Assembly (NCBI GenBank): GCA_964247735.1
Contig: CAXTVS010000014.1
Span: 5,148 to 69,147 of the forward strand
DNA length: 64,000 nt
Origin: Lichenicola sp964247735
Lineage (GTDB): Bacteria > Pseudomonadota > Alphaproteobacteria > Acetobacterales > Acetobacteraceae
Direction: 5' to 3'
The position numbers and the translations under genes were made by a program. This document shows, piece by piece, positions 27,237-35,847 of the stretch (positions within the stretch are counted from its first letter, which is position 1; each line of letters opens with the position of its first letter). The notes under the pieces are model-generated. The model was not told the origin of the DNA, did not search any database, and saw only the letters and a list, made by a program, of their open reading frames with translations.

Positions 27237-27264
27237 TTGACCATATCCCGTATGGGACTATAGC
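27237..27264 (+). promoter_or_regulatory. Probable promoter of the TonB-dependent receptor gene
   Basis: TTGACC (27237-27242), a 16-base spacer and TATAGC (27259-27264) precede the receptor ATG by about 55 bases. The spacer contains CCATA-TCCCG-TATGG at 27241-27255, an interrupted dyad overlapping the core promoter. The same 16-base spacing and a TATCCC element are found at the leftward operon promoter near 25740, consistent with shared control. Confidence 0.5.
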
Positions 27265-27318
27265 GTCTCATCCAGAGATTGGTCAGCCCGGTGCGCGGGT
27301 CATCTCGGGGGGAAGCCG

Positions 27319-29694
27319 ATGAAGTGCCCACGCATCCGTCCACGTGAGGTGGCCGCCGTGCTGTCGCTCGCCGCGGCGCCGGCCCTGGCGCAGACCGTGA
27401 CGCCGCCCACCACCGCGGCCGGGGCGTCGACCTCGTCCAGCGTTCCTCCGTCGGGCAATGCCGGCCAGCGAGGCGGGGCGAAGACCAACGTCGCCCAGAC
27501 CAGCCCCACCCGGACCAACGAGCCCGAGCAGATCGTCGTCACCGCGAACCGGCGGCGCGAGCTGCAGCGCAACGTGGCCAACAGCGTCACCGCGATCTCC
27601 GGCAAGGAGCTCGACCGCAAGCAGGAGGTCCGGCTGCAGGACCTGCTCGGCCAGGTGCCGGGCCTGTCGATCGAGGCGGAGGACAAGACCGCGGTCCGCA
27701 TCGTGCTGCGCGGCATCAACACCGGCGGTGCCGGCGCCACCGTCGGCTCGGTGCTGGACGACGTCCCGATCAACACGACCGGGTCACAGAACAACGCCTC
27801 CACCAACACCCCCAACCTCGACACCTACGACCTGCAGCGGATCGAGGTGCTGCGCGGGCCGCAGAGCTCGCTCTACGGTGCCACCGCCGAGGGCGGCCTG
27901 ATCAAGTACGTCACCAACACCCCGGACCCGCGGGCGTTCTCGGGCGAGGTGGAGACCGGGGTCGACGGGACCACCGACGGCGGCATCGGCGGAACCACCA
28001 AGGGGTTCGTGAACGTCCCGTTCTGGGACGGCAAGGCCGCGGTTCGTCTCACGGCCTGGAACGAGTGGTTTCCCGGCTACATCGACGACCCGGAGATGGG
28101 CAAGACCGACGTCAACGCGTCGCAGCAATACGGCTGGCGTGCGTCGGTGCTGGTGCAGCCGACGCCGGACCTCACCGTCCGGCTCACCGCAGAGCGCCAG
28201 AGCCTGCTGAGCGACGCGTCCGACGACATCCAGGTGGTGGGTGCCGCGGTCAACCCGGCGACGCCGCCGTCGAACCAGCTTTCCCTGGTCGACGGACTGA
28301 CCAACAACACGGCGCTGCCGACCAGCAGCCAGAACGAGTCAGCGATCTACTACGGGACGGTCGACTACGACCTGCACGTGGCGACCCTCACCTCGGTCAC
28401 CAGCTTCTCCTACAACAACTTCGAGAGCCTGTTCGACGAGACCAACACCAACCTGGCGCCCGGGGTGGACTACGGCAGCTACATCGGGTCGCTCTACGGC
28501 GTCGTGCCCAGCCTGGTCGACGAGCGGCAGAACTCCAACACCGACAAGTTCAACCAGGAGGTAAGGCTCGCCTCGGATCCGGGACTGACGCTGCTCGGCC
28601 GCCGCCTGGACCTGCTCGGCGGCGCCTACTACACGCACGAAACCTCTACCTTCCGGCAGTTCCTGGACGCGCAAAACCCGACCCAGATTGGCACGGTGCT
28701 GTCGCCGCCGCTCGGCGGCGCCGCGCAATACGGCCAGCTTTCGGACTGGGCGGTGTTTGGCCAGTTCGACTACTACCTGCTGCGCAACCTCGACGTGGCG
28801 CTGGGCGGCCGGTTCAGCGGCACCGCGCAGCACGCTCAGACGACCAATTTCGGCGACATCCTGTTCGGGCCTGGCAACGTGGCGCCGCAGTACACGTCGA
28901 ACGACCACGACGCGCTGTACTCGTTCGCGCCGCGCTGGCGCCTGAACGACAATACCCTCTTCTACGGCCGCATCGCCACCGGCTACCGGCCGGGCGGGCC
29001 CAACCTGGCGGTGGCGGGCCTGACCGATGTTCCCTCGTACCAACCGGATCGGACCGTCAACTACGAAATCGGCTGGCGGCAGGACCTGTTCAACAAGACC
29101 GTCTCCATCGACCTGACCGGCTTCTACATTGACTGGAAGAACGTGCAGGTGCTGTCGATCTTCACCACGCCGCAGGGCGAATTCGATGTCAACGGCAATG
29201 CCGGCGCCGCGGTCAGCAAGGGCGTCGAGTGGAGCTTCACCTGGCTGCCGCTGCGCGGCCTCCGGCTGAACGCGACCGGCGACTATACCGACGCCCGGCT
29301 CACCGCGAACGCGCGCGGCCTGGGCGGCGTCGCTGGCGACTACCTGCCCTACGTCCCCGATGTCAGCACCAGCATCAACGTCGATTACAGCTGGCACGCC
29401 TTCCGCGGCTTCAACGCCTACGTGTCCGGTACCTGGACCTTAACCGGCGAGCGCTACACTGACTTCTCGTCGTCGCCTGTCGTGGTCTCGCACGCCCTGC
29501 TGCCCAGCTACAACACCGGCGCGATCCGCATCGGACTCGAGAACAAGCGCTACGGGCTGGAAGCGTTCTTCGACAACATCGGTGACGAGCGCGGCATCAC
29601 CTTCTACGGCAGCGAAGGCGGCGCCGGCCAGACCGGCCAGGCCAGCATCATCCAGCCGCGCACCATCGGCCTGACCGCCCGGGTGAAGTTCTAG
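27319..29694 (+). CDS. TonB-dependent outer-membrane receptor
   Basis: A 791-residue outer-membrane receptor. The signal peptide ends near ALA at residue 25, a low-complexity Ser/Thr/Gly stretch follows, and a TonB-box-like EQIVVTANRR is at about 69-78. The plug occupies residues about 80-190 (LQDLLGQVPGLSIEAE, LQRIEVLRGPQSSLYGATAEGG), and a 22-strand barrel ends in the terminal aromatic residue (TARVKF). GGGGGGAAG before the ATG is a strong ribosome-binding site. Receptors of this class import scarce large solutes using TonB energy. Its position with peptidases, a peptide transporter and amino-acid enzymes suggests a peptide ligand rather than a siderophore, although the plug sequence alone does not tell. 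Confidence 0.93.
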   Translation: MKCPRIRPREVAAVLSLAAAPALAQTVTPPTTAAGASTSSSVPPSGNAGQRGGAKTNVAQTSPTRTNEPEQIVVTANRRRELQRNVANSVTAISGKELDRKQEVRLQDLLGQVPGLSIEAEDKTAVRIVLRGINTGGAGATVGSVLDDVPINTTGSQNNASTNTPNLDTYDLQRIEVLRGPQSSLYGATAEGGLIKYVTNTPDPRAFSGEVETGVDGTTDGGIGGTTKGFVNVPFWDGKAAVRLTAWNEWFPGYIDDPEMGKTDVNASQQYGWRASVLVQPTPDLTVRLTAERQSLLSDASDDIQVVGAAVNPATPPSNQLSLVDGLTNNTALPTSSQNESAIYYGTVDYDLHVATLTSVTSFSYNNFESLFDETNTNLAPGVDYGSYIGSLYGVVPSLVDERQNSNTDKFNQEVRLASDPGLTLLGRRLDLLGGAYYTHETSTFRQFLDAQNPTQIGTVLSPPLGGAAQYGQLSDWAVFGQFDYYLLRNLDVALGGRFSGTAQHAQTTNFGDILFGPGNVAPQYTSNDHDALYSFAPRWRLNDNTLFYGRIATGYRPGGPNLAVAGLTDVPSYQPDRTVNYEIGWRQDLFNKTVSIDLTGFYIDWKNVQVLSIFTTPQGEFDVNGNAGAAVSKGVEWSFTWLPLRGLRLNATGDYTDARLTANARGLGGVAGDYLPYVPDVSTSINVDYSWHAFRGFNAYVSGTWTLTGERYTDFSSSPVVVSHALLPSYNTGAIRIGLENKRYGLEAFFDNIGDERGITFYGSEGGAGQTGQASIIQPRTIGLTARVKF

Positions 29695-29722
29695 GGCCGC
29701 CAGGCGCCCGAGGAGCAGAGGC

Positions 29723-29794
29723 ATGAGGACCACGTCCAGCCGTGCCAGCCGACCCGCCGCTCGGGCCGGGTGCCGCCTCGGCATCCCGTCATGA
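29723..29794 (+). CDS. 23-codon upstream ORF coupled to the DUF1611 gene
   Basis: A short ORF (ATG to TGA) with AGGAG at 29711-29715. It ends in an ATGA overlap with the ATG at 29791, the best start for the DUF1611 gene, which otherwise lacks a ribosome-binding site. The encoded peptide is Arg/Ser/Ala-rich with no domain. It may exist only to bring ribosomes to the downstream start. Confidence 0.4.
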   Translation: MRTTSSRASRPAARAGCRLGIPS

Positions 29795-30837
29795 CGCCCG
29801 ACCCGCCACCGGCTGCGCCGGCAGTGCTCGACCTGCCTCGGCCCTACCTGCTGTTCCTGGGTGATGCCACGGAAGCCAGCTTCGCCAAGACCGCCTTCGG
29901 CCTGCGGGACTGGGCACCCGAACTCTGCGTCGGCGAGTATGTGCTGCCGGGTGGTACCGTCAGCACCGGCCTTTCCCCCCTCACGCCTGGCGAGGCTCAG
30001 GCACGGGGCGCGCGTTCCCTGGTGATCGGCGTGGCGAACTTCGGCGGCGTCATCCTGCCCGGCTGGGTCGACGCCCTGACGGAGGCGTTGCAGGCGGGCC
30101 TGGACATCGTCAGCGGCATGCACAGCCCGCTTTCGATGGTGCCGATCCTCGAGGAGACCGCGAGGCGGCATGGCCGCAGGCTGGTCGAGGTGCGGGTTCC
30201 GCCCGCCTCCATCCCGACCGCCACCGGGCGCAGGCGTGCCGGCAGGCGGCTCCTGACCGTGGGGACGGACTGCGCGCTGGGCAAGAAGTACGCAGCGCTG
30301 TCGCTCGCGCGCGCCTTCGCCGCCCGCGGGCTGGACGCCGATTTTCGCGCCACCGGGCAGACCGGCATCATGATTGCCGGCCGCGGCATCCCGATGGATG
30401 CGGTGGTGGCCGACTTCGAAGCCGGTGCGGCGGAGATGCTCAGTCCCGACGCCGCGCCCGACCACTGGGACGTGATCGAGGGTCAGGGATCCATCTTCCA
30501 TCCCTCCTTTGCGGCGGTGTCACTGGGGCTGCTGCATGGCAGCCAGCCTGACGTGGTCGTGGTCTGCCACCAGCCGGGCCGGACCACCCTGGGCGGGCTC
30601 CCGGACTACCGGATACCGAGCCTGGAGGAGACCATCGACCTCACGCTCCGGCTGGGCAGACTCACCAACCCGGGGATCCGCTGCGGCGGCATCAGCCTCA
30701 ACACCGCGCATCTGGACGACGCCGAACGGCAGCACGTGCTGGACGAGACGGGGCACCTGCTTGGTGTTCCCGCTGCAGACCCGATGCGCCCGGGCCCCGC
30801 GTTCGACCGGCTGGTCGAGTCCTGCCTCGCCGGATGA
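29791..30837 (+). CDS. dgcN: DUF1611 family protein, DgcN-like D-glutamate N-acetyltransferase
   Basis: A 348-residue cytosolic protein of the DUF1611 family. The N-terminal domain (about 1-145) is followed by a P-loop domain with a Walker-A-like VGTDCALGKKYAAL (about 157-170), then TGQTGIMIAGRGIPMDAVVADF and a late VVVCHQPGRTTLGG. Family member DgcN acetylates D-glutamate, after which the racemase DgcA converts the product, forming a D-Glu catabolic route. An enolase-superfamily partner lies in the left arm at 22627. The ATG at 29791 is chosen because a short upstream ORF overlaps it by ATGA; a GTG at 29770 is the alternative. Convergent with gyrB across 60 bases. The family call is firm; the enzymatic role is transferred from characterised relatives. 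Confidence 0.82.
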   Translation: MTPDPPPAAPAVLDLPRPYLLFLGDATEASFAKTAFGLRDWAPELCVGEYVLPGGTVSTGLSPLTPGEAQARGARSLVIGVANFGGVILPGWVDALTEALQAGLDIVSGMHSPLSMVPILEETARRHGRRLVEVRVPPASIPTATGRRRAGRRLLTVGTDCALGKKYAALSLARAFAARGLDADFRATGQTGIMIAGRGIPMDAVVADFEAGAAEMLSPDAAPDHWDVIEGQGSIFHPSFAAVSLGLLHGSQPDVVVVCHQPGRTTLGGLPDYRIPSLEETIDLTLRLGRLTNPGIRCGGISLNTAHLDDAERQHVLDETGHLLGVPAADPMRPGPAFDRLVESCLAG

Positions 30838-30897
30838 TGGACGTGGACCGACCGAATGGTCGCATCCGGTCAGATCGGCAGCGGTACGAAACAGCCC

Positions 30898-33363
30898 CTA
30901 GACGTCCAGGTTGGCCACCTTCAGCGCGTTGCCGACGATGAAGTCGCGCCTTGGCTCCACGACGTCGCCCATCAGGGTCGAGAACACCTGCGCCGCGTTC
31001 TCGATGTCGCCGACGCGGACCTGCAACAGGGTGCGGACGGCCGGATCGAGCGTGGTGGTCCAGAGCTGCTCGGCGTTCATCTCGCCAAGCCCCTTGAAGC
31101 GGTTGATGGCCAGACCCTTGCGGCCCTGCCCCAGGATGCGCTCGTAGGCCGAGGCCGGACCGGCCGCCTGCAGCGTGCTGCCGTCCAGGGTCAGCGTGGC
31201 CTCCGTGCCGAAGTCGCGCGCCAGCAGGTCGGCATGCTCGGCCGCCCACAGCACGTCGGCGCTGCGCAGCGTCACCGGGTCGAGCCGGTACAGCTCGCCC
31301 ACGCCGCGCACGGTGCGACCGAGCTGCAGCCCGTCCGCATCCGCCGACACCTTCCATCCCCGCTCCGCCGCCGGCGATGCCGCGTCCAGCCGAGCTGCCA
31401 GCACCTGCACGCGTGCCTGCGCCCGCGCCACGTCGCCGGTGAGGGCGCCGGCGATCGCCGCCTGCTCCAGGATCCACACCGGCGCCTTCACGCTGAGCCG
31501 GCGCAGGGCACGCGCCGCCTCGCGCAGCCAGCCGGCCTCTTCCGCCAGCTCCGGACCCGCCAGCACGCGGCCGTCGGCATAGGTGAGCCGGGCGTGGGCG
31601 AGCGCCTTGTCGAGCAGGTACTGCTCCAGCGCCGCGTCGTCCTTGAGGTAGCGCTCGTCGTTGCCTCGCTTGGCGCGGTAGAGCGGCGGCTGGGCGATGT
31701 AGAGATGGCCGCGATCGATCAGCTCGGGCATCTGCCGGAAGAAGAAGGTCAGCAGCAGCGTGCGGATGTGCGAGCCGTCCACGTCGGCGTCCGTCATGAT
31801 GACGATGCGGTGGTAGCGCAGCTTGTTGATCGAGAACCCACCCTGCTCCGGCTCGCCGCGGCCGATGCCGGTGCCGAGTGCGGTGATCAGCGTGCCGATC
31901 TCGGCCGAGCCCAGCATGCGGTCGAAGCGCGCGCGCTCCACGTTCAGGATCTTGCCCTTCAGCGGCAGGATCGCCTGGAACCGGCGGTCGCGGCCCTGCT
32001 TGGCGGTGCCGCCCGCGGAGTCGCCCTCGACCAGGAAGATCTCCGCCTTCGCGGCGTCGCGCTCCTGGCAGTCGGCCAACTTGCCGGGCAGCGAGGAGAT
32101 GTCCAGCACGCCCTTGCGCCGGGTCAGCTCGCGCGCGCGGCGCGCCGCCTCGCGCGCGGCGGCGGCGTCGGCCACCTTGGCGACGATGAGCCGCGCTTCC
32201 TTGGGATGGGTCTCGAACCAGTGCGAGATCGCGTCGGCGACGGCGGCATGCACCACCGGTTGCACCTCCGAGCTGACCAGCTTGTCCTTGGTCTGGCTGG
32301 AGAACTTCGGATCCGGCACCTTGACCGACAGCACCGCGGTCAGCCCTTCGCGCATGTCCTCGCCGGACAACGCGAGCGTGTCCTTCTTGGCCAAGCCCTC
32401 GGCATACTTCGCCACCACACGCGTCAGCGCCTGGCGGAAGCCTGCCAAGTGCGAGCCGCCGTCACGCTGCGGGATGTTGTTGGTGAAGCACAGCATGGTC
32501 TCGTGGAAGCTGTCGTTCCAGGTCAGCGCGAACTCGACCTTCACCCCGTTGGCGTCGTCCGCACCGTCGGCTGTGATCGGGTCGGGCACCACCGGCACCT
32601 TGCCGCGATCGAGCCACTGCACGAAGGCGATCAGGCCGCCCTGGTAGCAGAAGCGCTGCTCCTGCACCGGCGCGTGCCGCTCGTCGCGCAGGTTGATCTC
32701 CAGGCCGGAGTTCAGGAACGCCAGCTCGCGCAGGCGGCGCTCCAGCACCGCGAACTCGAACTCGACCCTCGTGAACGTTCCAGCGCTGGGCTTGAAGGTC
32801 ACCCGCGTGCCGCGCGGCTCCAGGCTTGGACCGACCACCGACAGCGGCTCCACCGCCTCGCCATGCCGGAAGCGGATCAGGTGCTCGGTGCCTTGCCGCC
32901 AGATCCGCACCTCCATCCATTCCGACAGCGCATTCACTACCGCAGCACCCACGCCGTGCAGCCCGCCGGAAACCTTGTAGCTGTTCTGGTTGAACTTGCC
33001 GCCGGCATGCAGCTTGGTCAGCACCACCTCGGCGGCGCTGATGCCCTCCTCGACATGCATGTCGGTCGGGATGCCGCGGCCGTTGTCGCGCACCGTGACA
33101 CTGCCGTCGCCGTTCAGCACCACGTCGCAACTGGTCGCATGGCCCGCCTGCGCCTCGTCCACCGCGTTGTCGATGATCTCGAACGCCATGTGGTGCAGGC
33201 CGGAACCGTCGTCGGTATCGCCGATGTACATGCCCGGACGCTTGCGCACCGCGTCCAGGCCCTTCAGCACCGAGATCGACGCCGCGTCGTAGTCGGCAGA
33301 AGGCGGTCCTTCGGCAGGCAGGTCCGCATCGCGCGCACGCACCGGTTCGGCGTTTTCTGACAT
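30898..33363 (-). CDS. gyrB: DNA gyrase subunit B
   Basis: GyrB (821 residues) is the ATPase subunit of DNA gyrase. The GHKL ATPase domain contains RKRPGMYIGDT, EIIDNAVDEA and the GGLHGVGAAVVNALS loop. The transducer follows, and the Toprim domain shows EGDSAGG and MTDADVDGSHIRTLLLTFFFR. The C-terminal GyrB tail carries RYKGLGEMN in the form RFKGLGEMN. The protein is of usual length for alphaproteobacteria. It is the last gene of the dnaA-dnaN-recF-gyrB block, 42 bases after recF. Confidence 0.98.
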   Translation of the reverse strand: MSENAEPVRARDADLPAEGPPSADYDAASISVLKGLDAVRKRPGMYIGDTDDGSGLHHMAFEIIDNAVDEAQAGHATSCDVVLNGDGSVTVRDNGRGIPTDMHVEEGISAAEVVLTKLHAGGKFNQNSYKVSGGLHGVGAAVVNALSEWMEVRIWRQGTEHLIRFRHGEAVEPLSVVGPSLEPRGTRVTFKPSAGTFTRVEFEFAVLERRLRELAFLNSGLEINLRDERHAPVQEQRFCYQGGLIAFVQWLDRGKVPVVPDPITADGADDANGVKVEFALTWNDSFHETMLCFTNNIPQRDGGSHLAGFRQALTRVVAKYAEGLAKKDTLALSGEDMREGLTAVLSVKVPDPKFSSQTKDKLVSSEVQPVVHAAVADAISHWFETHPKEARLIVAKVADAAAAREAARRARELTRRKGVLDISSLPGKLADCQERDAAKAEIFLVEGDSAGGTAKQGRDRRFQAILPLKGKILNVERARFDRMLGSAEIGTLITALGTGIGRGEPEQGGFSINKLRYHRIVIMTDADVDGSHIRTLLLTFFFRQMPELIDRGHLYIAQPPLYRAKRGNDERYLKDDAALEQYLLDKALAHARLTYADGRVLAGPELAEEAGWLREAARALRRLSVKAPVWILEQAAIAGALTGDVARAQARVQVLAARLDAASPAAERGWKVSADADGLQLGRTVRGVGELYRLDPVTLRSADVLWAAEHADLLARDFGTEATLTLDGSTLQAAGPASAYERILGQGRKGLAINRFKGLGEMNAEQLWTTTLDPAVRTLLQVRVGDIENAAQVFSTLMGDVVEPRRDFIVGNALKVANLDV

Positions 33364-33405
33364 GCCTGCTGGACACTCCGCATCGGAAGAAATTATGTCT
33401 CCTGA

Positions 33406-34575
33406 CTATAGGCACTCCCCGCCGTCCAAACCAGCGTCCAGCAGGCGTCCCTGCTCCGCGCGGATGCTCGCCGCGTGTTCCCGGAGCCGCTCCAGAAGCG
33501 GCCGGAACAGGTCGAGGTCGGTTCCGGTCAGCAGCACCTGCGAGGACAGGCGTTCCAGTGCGGTGAACAGGGCCTCACGGCGGGTGCGGTCCAGGTGCAC
33601 CAGCGGCTCGTCGAGCAGCAGCAGCGGCGCGTCCCCGCGCAGCGACCCGATCAGCGCCGCATGCGCCAGCACGACGCCGATCAGAAGCGCCTTCTGCTGG
33701 CCGGTGCTGGCGGTCGCGGCTTCCCGTCCCGTCTCGCCGTCCGACAACAGCAGGTCGGCGCGGTGTGCCCCGAGGGCCGCGCTGCCTGAGCGGGCGTCCG
33801 CCTCGCGTCCCGCTGCCAGCGCCGCACGCAGCCAGTCCTCGACCGCGAGCGCCGGCTCCGCGTCGAGGCGGTCGGCGACCGGGCACGACAGCGCCAGCCG
33901 CGCCGGGGGGAACCCGGTCGGCTCGGAGGACGCCGCGTCCGCCCGCGCATTCAGCCGCCCGACCAGCGCGCGACGTGCCGCGGCGGCAGCCACCGCATGG
34001 CGCGCCATCGACAGCTCCAGCCCGTCGATCCAGGCGCCCTGCGCCCGTCCGGTCGCCAGCAGCCGGTTGCGGCCACCCATGGCCTCGTCATGCGCCGCGA
34101 TCTCCCGGGCATGGCCCGGTTCCAGGGCCAGCACCAGGCGGTCCAGGAACCGGCGTCGTCCCGAGGCGCCCTCGACGAACAGCCGGTCCATCTGCGGGGT
34201 CAGCCAGATCGCGGACAGGCGCTCGGCGATCGCACCGCGGCTGCGCAGCGGCGCGCCGTCGAACCGGAACACCCGCCGCCCGGGCGGGCCGTCCGGCACC
34301 GTCCCGGTGCCGATCTCGAAGCCGTCCGTGGCGTCGTCGAACCGCGCCGCTACCGCCCAGTGCAGGGCGCCGTGACGCGGCAGCTCACCGATCCGCGCGC
34401 CGCGCAGCCCGCGCCCGGGCACCAGCAGGGACACCGCCTCCAGGAGGTTGGTCTTGCCGCTGCCGTTCGGACCCGTCACCACGACGATCCGCGCCGCGTT
34501 GCGCCAAACCAGCGTGGAATAGTTGCGGAAATCGGTCAGCGCCAGCCGGACCAGGAGCGGCGCAGTTCCTCCCAC
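33406..34575 (-). CDS. recF: DNA replication and repair protein RecF
   Basis: RecF (389 residues) loads RecA at single-strand gaps with RecO and RecR. The Walker A motif is VVTGPNGSGKTNLLEAVSLL, near residue 33; the ABC signature region is ASTGQQKALLIGVVLAHA, and Walker B is LLLLDEPLVHLD followed by the D-loop. The N-terminal LTDFRNY is the conserved start of the fold. The start is a GTG at 34575, 16 bases after the dnaN stop; no ATG is available upstream of the P-loop. A GGAGGA sequence lies just inside the GTG, so the true start could be slightly downstream. Confidence 0.95.
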   Translation of the reverse strand: MGGTAPLLVRLALTDFRNYSTLVWRNAARIVVVTGPNGSGKTNLLEAVSLLVPGRGLRGARIGELPRHGALHWAVAARFDDATDGFEIGTGTVPDGPPGRRVFRFDGAPLRSRGAIAERLSAIWLTPQMDRLFVEGASGRRRFLDRLVLALEPGHAREIAAHDEAMGGRNRLLATGRAQGAWIDGLELSMARHAVAAAAARRALVGRLNARADAASSEPTGFPPARLALSCPVADRLDAEPALAVEDWLRAALAAGREADARSGSAALGAHRADLLLSDGETGREAATASTGQQKALLIGVVLAHAALIGSLRGDAPLLLLDEPLVHLDRTRREALFTALERLSSQVLLTGTDLDLFRPLLERLREHAASIRAEQGRLLDAGLDGGECL

Positions 34576-34591
34576 GCCGCCGGCGCGCGGC

Positions 34592-35716
34592 CTAGACCCG
34601 CATCGGCATCAGCACGTAGAGCGCGGACGGGCTGTCGACGTCGCGCACCACGGTGGGCGCCGCGCTGTCGGAGAACACGAACTCCACGTTCCTGTCGATC
34701 TGGTCGGTGATGTCGTTCAGGTAGCGCGCCTGGAAGCCGATCTCGATCGGCGACGAATCGTAGGTCACCCGTCCCTCGTCGAGCTCCTCCTTGGCGGTTC
34801 CCTGGTCGGGGCTCGCCGCCGACAGGGTCAGCAGGTGGCGTTCCAGCGACAGCTTCACCGGGCGTGACCGCTCCTGGCTGATCGCGGACACGCGCGCCAC
34901 CGCGTCGGCAAAGTCGCGCTTGCCGACGCGAAGGATCTTGTCGTTGTCGCGCGGGATCACGCGCTCGTACTCGGGAAAGGTGCCGTCGATCAGCTTGCTG
35001 GTCAGCATCACCGTGCCGACGGTGAACTGGATCCGCGTGTCGGACAGCGCGATCTCGACGTCCTCGCCCGCCTCGTCGAGCAGCTTGCGCAGCTCGGCGA
35101 TGGTCTTGCGCGGCACGATCACGCCCGGCATGCCGGCCGCGCCGGGCGGCAGCTCGGTCTCGACGCGCGCCAGCCGGTGCCCATCGGTGGCGACCGCGCG
35201 CAGCATGTCGCCGGCCTCGCCCTTGGCCGGATGCAGGTAGATGCCGTTCAGGTAGTAGCGCGTCTCCTCCGTGCTGATGGCGAAGCGCGAGCGGTCGATC
35301 AGGCCGCGCAGCACCACCGCGGGGATGCGGAACCGGTGCGGCAGGGTGCCTGCGGTCATGGACGGAAAGTCGTCCACCGCGAGCACGTTCAGGCTGGTGG
35401 CGTAGCGCCCGGCCCGCAGCGCCAGCGGCGCGTCGCCGCCCGCCTGGTCCAGCTCGACCTCCGCGCCGTCGGGCAGCTTGCGCACGATCTCGAACAGCAC
35501 CGAGGCGGGCGCCGTGGTCGATCCCTCGCGGCTGGCGTTGGCTGCCACCTCCTCGACGATGGCGATCTCCATGTCGGTCGCGGTCAGGGTCAGCCGGCCG
35601 CCGCGGACCGCGATCAGGACGTTGGCCAGGATCGGGATCGTGTTCCGCTTCTCGGCCACGCTCTGGATGTGGGCGAGCGCCTTGAGCAGCGTCGCGCGGT
35701 CGGCCTTGAGCTTCAT
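34592..35716 (-). CDS. dnaN: DNA polymerase III subunit beta (sliding clamp)
   Basis: DnaN (374 residues) forms the dimeric ring that tethers DNA polymerase III to the template. Three clamp-fold repeats are visible, starting MKLKADRATLLKALAHIQSV and including FRIPAVVLRGLIDRSRFAIS in the second domain. The C-terminal VLMPMRV is the family-typical end. The ATG at 35716 is chosen over the frame's earlier start at 35758 because AGGACC precedes it and family members begin MK-. It follows dnaA by 131 bases, which could hold its own promoter, though no clear -35/-10 is seen. Confidence 0.97.
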   Translation of the reverse strand: MKLKADRATLLKALAHIQSVAEKRNTIPILANVLIAVRGGRLTLTATDMEIAIVEEVAANASREGSTTAPASVLFEIVRKLPDGAEVELDQAGGDAPLALRAGRYATSLNVLAVDDFPSMTAGTLPHRFRIPAVVLRGLIDRSRFAISTEETRYYLNGIYLHPAKGEAGDMLRAVATDGHRLARVETELPPGAAGMPGVIVPRKTIAELRKLLDEAGEDVEIALSDTRIQFTVGTVMLTSKLIDGTFPEYERVIPRDNDKILRVGKRDFADAVARVSAISQERSRPVKLSLERHLLTLSAASPDQGTAKEELDEGRVTYDSSPIEIGFQARYLNDITDQIDRNVEFVFSDSAAPTVVRDVDSPSALYVLMPMRV

Positions 35717-35847
35717 GGTCCTGGTCTCGCCGGAGATGTCTTCGAGCGGGGATCGCAAACGGAACGACGACCCTAGCAGCCGGCATGATCCAGGGAAAGC
35801 AGGGGCCTAGGCGGATCCGGGCCGGCTGGCAGCCGGCAGGTCCGCCG

